Source of the DNA: Achatina immaculata
Taxonomy: Eukaryota > Mollusca > Gastropoda > Stylommatophora > Achatinidae
Assembly: GCA_009760885.1 (NCBI GenBank)
Contig: CM019702.1
Coordinates: 49,523,925 to 49,587,924 of the forward strand
Length of the DNA stretch: 64,000 nucleotides
Direction: 5' to 3'
In this document: positions 58,107-64,000 of the stretch, in pieces
Layout: each line of letters opens with the position of its first letter
Numbering within the stretch: position 1 is the stretch's first letter
Notes under the pieces: model-generated
Seen by the model: only the letters and a program-made list of their open reading frames with translations
What the model was told of the DNA's origin: nothing
The model's database searches: none
Made by a program: the position numbers and the translations under genes

Positions 58107-58396
58107 TATCTAGAACGCATAAGCCAGATTCCATGACTTTACCTAGAACGCATAAGCCAGATTCCATGACTTTACCTAGAACGCATAAGCCAGATTCCAT
58201 GACTTTACCTAGAACGCATAAGCCAGATTCCATGACTTTACCTAGAACGCATAAGCCAGATTCCATGACTTTACCTAGAACGCATAAGCCAGATTCCATG
58301 ACTTTACCTAGAACGCATAAGCCAGATTCCATGACTTTACCTAGAACGCATAAGCCAGATTCCATGACTTTACCTAGAACGCATAAGCCAGATTCC
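58107..58396. repeat. 33-bp minisatellite, nine near-identical units
   Basis: The unit encodes MTLPRTHKPDS on the plus strand and MESGLCVLGKV on the minus strand. Because 33 is a multiple of three and the unit has no stop in either of these frames, both strands stay open across the array (58100-58405 + and 58093-58398 -). Copies are essentially identical, with differences only at the edges. No splice site or domain suggests translation. Confidence 0.92.
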
Positions 58397-58679
58397 ATCT
58401 TTTAACTTCAATTTTTTTTTAGTATTCATTTGAATTTGTATACATGCCTCTGACTGACAGTTTTATTTTTCACTAACATCTTTACTATCATAGAAATCAG
58501 CTTAAAGAATAGCTAAAATAATTCTAGTACACGGTTTGTGTATATTTTTTTTACTGTAATTAACGTGTGTAGTTATGTGTATGAGTATAATAATTCTATC
58601 GTACAGTTATGGGCTGAAGACGCTGCCAGATTTAGCATTCAGCGGCCCATGGCTGATATGCTAGCATCAAATTTGAAGA
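58397..58679. other. non-coding spacer
   Basis: AT-rich, nothing recognised. Confidence 0.4.
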
Positions 58680-58995
58680 ACCATAACTGACCAAGACCCT
58701 ATCCCACCTCTCCGTTGGTACCCCCCAGAAAAAGGTCTAGTCTGGCTGACGTTGGTACCCCCAGAAAAAGGTCTAGTTGGTTGACGGGGTAAGGATCACC
58801 ATAGATTTCCCATGGCACTGGAGTCTGCTGAAGAACTGTTCCACACCCCCCCCCCCCGTTTTTGTAGCCCCACTCAGAGACTGAAAAAATAGCCGCCGCA
58901 ACCCGGTCCCGAGCCAGACACGATGCTGGGACTCAGCATCACCACAGCGCTGCTTGCAAAAAACGCCGGCCCGCAGCTCCAAAGAGATTCAAGAA
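58680..58995. repeat. dispersed repeat family G, copy 2
   Basis: Homologous to 31750-31998 in the same orientation. It has an internal duplication of about 37 bp (CCAGAAAAAGGTCTAG twice, about 58725-58780), a C run (58845-58858) and an AAG-type tail (about 58990-59003). Confidence 0.6.
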
Positions 58996-59112
58996 GAAGA
59001 AGAATACTGTATTTTAAATTTTAGACATAGTTGAAAATATGGATAAGAGTAAAACGTAAAAGTTGTTCATTTCGTATTTATTATTGTTCTTCATGTACAT
59101 ACCCATACTGAC

Positions 59113-59567
59113 GTTGGATGCCTCCCTTAGAATGAACGCTGAGAGTTGGATGCCTCCCTTAGAATGAACGCTGAGAGTTGGATGCCTCCCTTAGAATGAA
59201 CGCTGAGAGTTGGATGCTTCCCTTAGAATGAACGCTGAGAGTTGGATGCCTCCCTTAAAATGAACGCTGAGAGTTGGATGCCTCCCTTAGAATGAACGCT
59301 GAGAGTTGGATGCCTCCCTTAGAATGAACGCTGAGAGTTGGATGCTTCCCTTAGAATGAACGCTGAGAGTTGGATGCTTCCCTTGGAATGAACGCTGAGA
59401 GTTGGATGCCTCCCTTAGAATGAACGCTGAGAGTTGGATGCTTCCCTTAGAATGAACTCTGAGAGTTGGATGCTTCCCTTAGAATGAACGCTGAGAGTTG
59501 GATGCTTCCCTTAGAATGAACGCTGAGAGTTGGATGCTTCCCTTAGAATGAACGCTGAGAGTTGGAT
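59113..59567. repeat. 32-bp minisatellite, about 14 units
   Basis: The unit contains GTTGGATGCCTCCCTTAGAA followed by TGAACGCTGAGA. Main variant positions are GCCTCC/GCTTCC and single-base changes (TTAAAATG, TTGGAATG, AACTCT). Confidence 0.93.
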
Positions 59568-59755
59568 GGCAGAATGTAAGATGGGCCTGCAACTCCTAGT
59601 CTTCACCCTTAGAAAACATCGTCCGCCCCTGGACGGTAATCAACTAAGCAATCACCACCCAGTACGCCTTGTGATATATTACAGGGCAGCAACAAATTCT
59701 TTCCACTTCTTATAGTCTGAGTCTGTCTTTATGTGATGGCCCACTTGTACCACAG

Positions 59756-59866
59756 GCCAGGCGTGATACTGACCACATCACTCTTTCATGTGGCGAAGGT
59801 CGTGGAAATATGGGCCTAACACCGTATCCCCAACATGCCTTAAAGGTACCTTAATGCTATTTTACC
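59756..59866 (+). mobile_element. SINE family S, partial copy (body and tail)
   Basis: GCCAGGCGTGATACTGACCA to CACCGTATCCCCAACATGCC matches the SINE body at 21268-21370, ending in TTTTACC. The tRNA-like head is absent. Confidence 0.75.
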
Positions 59867-60908
59867 TTTTTTTTAAAAAACCACTTGTACTACATGTTGT
59901 CATCTGGGCTTGTATATTCCTTCGCTATTGGTCGGTCCTTCTTTCTTTTATCTCTTGGCCATATCGTGGCAGGGTCAGCAAGTGTGTTTCGTTTTTAAGA
60001 ATTTTATAGGTTTTCGAAATTTGTTGTCCGCCATGAACAGTTTCTTCCAAATGACTTGTAAATTTGGGGAGTATCACTTGTTTTAGCTTCTCACAGTTTA
60101 ATGAGTCTTATTTTTTTCTTGTAAAAAAAATGATTTTAAAAATGTGAATCTCAATCCTTCTTTCTGCGCAGAAACCTAAAGAAAAACAGCTGCGCGTCTC
60201 AGAGTTGTGAAAACAGGATTCTGAGATGTACATGAGACGTTAACGTTTATCGGTCATGAAAATACGAGTACCTAGCATGGCTGTATGTGCACTTAAAAAC
60301 TTGGTGGAGTATATAAACCAGAAGCAGCAAAGAGCAGGATTTTCCAAGCCTGTGTTTCGTGGAAATAAATTTCTCGTGAAAGGTTATCCCACTCGCCTAA
60401 GGTTATCACACTCGCCTGAAAACGGGATTCTTCTGTGCCGTAGAGAGGGAAGCCAGCGCACTTTAAATTAGATTTAAAATACAAAAATTCTAGATGTGAC
60501 TGGGAGATTTATGCTTTCTTCTACAAACCAGGATGTAGTTCAGACAGCGCTCCACAAAGGACTGGTTTAAGCACAGCGATATCACTTCCCAAGGCAGGAT
60601 GGAAATAGACGGACTTATCAGATTCCGCATTCTTTGAGATTTTGCGGACAGATGTAGCAAACAAATGTAGAAAACAGCGAAGAATATTATAGTTCAGTTC
60701 CCTTCATCGACAGTGGATTGTGCCCAGTTCTTTACCGTATTCTTGATTTAGAATATAATGTTAGCATCCATGTTAGCGGACGATAGGAAGATAAGGGAAG
60801 AAATGTGTACCACTGAATGAAGCACATTATTATAATGAGTGTTATGAGATGAATATTTAGTCGTTAAATGGTTTGTCTAAGTTCATTATCCAGATAAATA
60901 GAGATGCA

Positions 60909-60953
<45 letters not shown>

Positions 60954-61437
60954 GAAAATAACGACAACTTTTAACCCATTCTGTTTCTGTTTATACGTAT
61001 GTATATATAGTGCACGACGAGGTCGTTTATAGAGATCGAAACAACCGTAATGGAATGAGATATCATCACTGCTTGATTTTTTTTGTTGACATTAGAAGGA
61101 TTGCTTGTTATTAATATAACAACAAGGAATCTTATGTGGTCATTATTTTATACAATAATTCTAGGTGCTCAGAGGATCTCTTGAAGGTGAAATAAAGCAG
61201 ACATACAAGCAGATCGGTATAGTGATATTTGGTTATATCTTACATTTAAATCATCTAGGGGAGATCCACAAGAAATAGACAGAAGTGACGAAAGACCATG
61301 TGACACAGAGAGCGACTCTGCAATAGTGTCTCTTGGATAAATGTCACATATGGAACCGCAGAGCTTATCTTCTTTGGTGGTTTCACTGGGCTAGTAATTG
61401 CTTATCAGTGTCTCAGAGTTTGTGCAGCTTTGGAGGA
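59867..61437. other. non-coding stretch
   Basis: A (TA)n array is at 60913-60950. A short ORF at 60256-60471 has no recognisable domain. Nothing else is supported. Confidence 0.35.
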
Positions 61438-61580
61438 TATGTTGAATACTTCATTTTGCTGGTGTTGAATACTTTATTTTGCTGGTGTTGAATACTTCAT
61501 TTTGCTGGTGTTACATACTTCATTTTGTTGGTGTTAAATACTTCATTTTGTTGGTGTTAAATACTTCATTTTGTTGGTGT
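61438..61580. repeat. 23-bp tandem repeat, about six units
   Basis: The unit GTTGAATACTTCATTTTGCT, then GGT. The left units have TTTTGCTGG and the right ones TTTTGTTGGTGTTAAA, showing a stepwise change along the array. Confidence 0.88.
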
Positions 61581-61631
61581 TAAAACTATTTCTTCAGTTT
61601 ATTTAGGTCTTTTTTTTTTCTAAATTCGAGT

Positions 61632-61692
61632 TCTTGCCACGGTCCCCCACGACCTCCTGGGGGTTCGCGGGCCACCAACTGCGAACCACTGG
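61632..61692. mobile_element. solitary hAT-like element end
   Basis: Reverse complemented it reads CAGTGGTTCGCAGTTGGTGG, then CCCGCGAACCCC, like the termini of hAT elements. I could not find its partner end or a duplication. Confidence 0.35.
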
Positions 61693-61964
61693 ACTAGATA
61701 ATGAAGTCCAAGTTAGTGACCCAGACTAGACTTTGAGTTTAACCAGTGGGACCTATCTCCTCCCTCCTGGGAATTTAAGGTTTTCGAGGCGGGGATTTGG
61801 GACTACAGGTAGACAGACTCAAACCATGAGCATGTTGATCTTTCTGCACTGTAAATAAATATTCCAACAGTTTGAGTCTGTAAATCTGTGGCCTCATTTC
61901 CTTCCCTGAAACCCTAAATTTCTCATGGGGGTGGGGGAAGATTTCCCTACTAGTTGAGACTTCT

Positions 61965-62205
61965 GGTCCAGACCGTGAAGGTCAAAGTCAATGACCTAGA
62001 CCGTGAAGTCATAGTCACTGACGTAGACCGTGAAATCTAGCCACTGATCTGGACCATGAAGTCATAGTCACTAACAAAGACCATGAAATCGTAGCCATTG
62101 ATCTACACCATGAAGTCATACTGACTAACTTGACTAGACCGTGAAGTCATAGTGAATAGACATAATATATATATAGTAATTGACATAAACCGTGAAGTCA
62201 TGGTT
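61965..62205. repeat. degenerate tandem repeat of about 28-30 bp
   Basis: Repeated ACCGTGAAGTCATAGTCACT-type units alternate with GACCTAGACC / GATCTGGACC. They are more diverged than the other minisatellites here. Confidence 0.7.
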
Positions 62206-62460
62206 ACTGACAGACGTTGCAAGTTGAATTGATGATAATGCGAACAGAAAAATTAGGAGAATCGTGTGTTACAGAGACATTGATCAATGATAATTGTAAC
62301 ACGAGAATTATTCTAAGCTTAGCACGTGCTGTATGTCCAAGAATAATGAAGTTAAACAATTTGTTAAGTCGTGTTAGAGTCTGTTTTCACTCTTTTTGTC
62401 TACGACAATTCTTTGGTCACTCATTTCATGTTTCCAGAAGTCGACAAAGATCGCACTGCA

Positions 62461-63192
62461 TAGTGTAGGTAAACCTCGATCTCGATATACAGGATACCGC
62501 ACGTATATGTCGAAATGACATATATCGAGGTTGAAAAAAAAAAAACAACGTTGGCCATGATATTTTGAAACATTCCTTAAAAGACTTCATTTAGGCATTT
62601 AAAATAAGTTTTATCTTCATAAATAAATAAGATTTAAACAATAATGGAAAACAAATAAGAAAAAAAAATGTTTATTAAAGAAATTAGCGACAAAACGAGT
62701 CAAAATAGATGTCTTACTTTCTAGTACAATTGTTGCCCAGTGTCGTCTGAACATTTGTGGTATTTCTCTTTTCGTAAAATTTACGATATCAGGTAAATGA
62801 GATTTCTAGGTTTCTGCGAGCAAGCATGGTTCTTTTTTACATTCGAATATATATCATCTATAATTTCTTGTGGAACAGTTTCCAAATTTCCAAACATCTG
62901 CTTAAGTTCTTTTAACGAAGTTTCCTTTGAGATACACTCTTCTTCAGTCGTGAGTTCTTGTTTCACCCTAAAATACGCTGTAGTTCCAACTCTTTAAACG
63001 GGTTGCAGTGTAAGGACGAGTAAGCAGTATACCGGCACTTCCAGTCCAAAGTTGTTTTTTTTAAAAATTCAATAACAGAACTCATAATTATAAATTTTGA
63101 ACCTCACATATAGAGATATTGTAGGGATGTTTGTGATGGCATTAACCGAAAACCGCACTGATCGAAACCGCGCATATCGAGGTTTATTTGTA
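62461..63192 (-). mobile_element. pogo/Tigger-like non-autonomous element with decayed ORF
   Basis: Inverted ends share TAAACCTCGAT: left GTAAACCTCGATCTCGATAT, right (reverse complemented) AATAAACCTCGATATGCGCG. The words 'AAACCTCGATAT' are typical of pogo/Tigger termini. Inside, the minus strand 62781-62966 encodes a 61-residue peptide (SLKELKQMFGNLETVPQEII, then DDIYSNVKKN). TA is at both presumed borders. Confidence 0.55.
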
Positions 63193-63475
63193 TGTCATCA
63201 TCTATATTCGAATCCAGGTATCTGTCCTTCTCTTGAAGCTGTGAAGCACACATGATTGAGAAATGATAAATGTATGGATGTATTCTTATAACATACAAAC
63301 CTGCACACTAATACATAAACACATGTAAAACCAATTATACACATACAAACACTCATGCACACCAGCCAAGGGAGTTCAGCAGTTGCATTTCTCCAGGGTC
63401 TGTAGGGCTTCCTCTGTTTTAAGGGAGGGTCCTTGGGGCCCGTAGTGGTTGAAAACAGAATGGCTAATCAATACC

Positions 63476-63509
<34 letters not shown>

Positions 63510-64000
63510 GGAAGGGGGATATATTTCTTCACCGGCTTACGAAATTCTTCACGAAGGCTCTGCGTATACATATGAATACACATAAACAGATACATGAAAC
63601 CACATATACATACTTGGGCTGAAAAATGAGTTGCATGGAGTAAGAGATGACTGGAACCAACATCAAACTAAATACAGCAAAGGTAACATATAAAAGCAGG
63701 GAGTCACATTGCACTAGCATTTCTAGTCTGAAAAAACTCTAGTCTAGAAGCCCCTCTGTATATAAACAAACAAGCAAAGAAAGAGCTCTCTAGTTCGAGC
63801 ATTCGATACACAAACTCAGCGTCAAACTCGGTGGCAGAGATCTTCATGTAAACACTAATTGAATAAATTCATCATTCTCTATGTCTTCAAGCACAGGCTG
63901 CTACAGCATAAACACAATAAACAGAAACAGAATGGGTTAAAAGCTGTCGTTATTTTCAATCTTTAACCCTATAGGAACGAAGACGGTCCTGGGTATATTT
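63193..64000. other. non-coding stretch at the right edge
   Basis: An AG microsatellite is at 63480-63506. No gene or element is recognised. Confidence 0.4.

Overview
This is nuclear DNA from a multicellular animal. Its signs are spliced genes with GT-AG introns, no operons, AT-rich spacer, many microsatellites and minisatellites, and several families of decayed non-LTR retrotransposons, SINEs and short DNA transposons. The mix (paraoxonase-type gene, RTE-like LINEs with short tandem-repeat tails, a tRNA-headed SINE, very many minisatellites) would suit a mollusc or another marine invertebrate. That placement is an inference; nothing in the window proves it.

Two protein-coding host genes can be supported. 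At the left edge (195-350, +) is a terminal coding exon whose peptide resembles the end of a nuclear-receptor ligand-binding domain, including a helix-12 AF-2-like motif. The rest of that gene lies outside the window. In the middle (33155-39120, +) is a complete four-exon gene of the paraoxonase/arylesterase (PON) family. All four exons join in frame to a 371-residue protein that keeps the calcium ligands, both active-site histidines and the two disulfide cysteines.

Most of the rest is repeats. Six LINE families, called A to F here, occur mostly as 5'-truncated copies. The most complete is C (25425-28521), which sits inside a copy of B (25075-25424 plus 28522-29604) with an 11-bp target-site duplication. 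There is a SINE with a recognisable tRNA-like head (21112-21405) and three partial copies. Non-autonomous DNA elements are hAT-like with 8-bp duplications (8961-9125, 18021-18628, 35454-35609), TTAA-flanked (22287-22558, 30611-31052), a 694-bp element with 16-bp perfect terminal inverted repeats (5947-6640) and pogo/Tigger-like (about 42905-43405 and 62461-63192). Two mariner transposase remnants are at 29744-29926 and 52985-53330. A two-copy dispersed repeat of unknown class (G) is at 31750-31998 and 58680-58995. Several elements are nested, which gives a relative insertion order.

Minisatellites with 20- to 40-bp units are frequent (9.4, 12.8, 15.1-15.5, 38.5, 45.0-45.7, 58.1-58.4, 59.1-59.6 and 61.4-61.6 kb), and there is a long CTAT array at 50.0-50.3 kb. 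I found no rRNA, tRNA gene, CRISPR array or prokaryotic gene cluster. The strongest material for follow-up is the PON gene with transposons packed into its introns, the SINE family, and the nested transposons with duplications that can be read directly.
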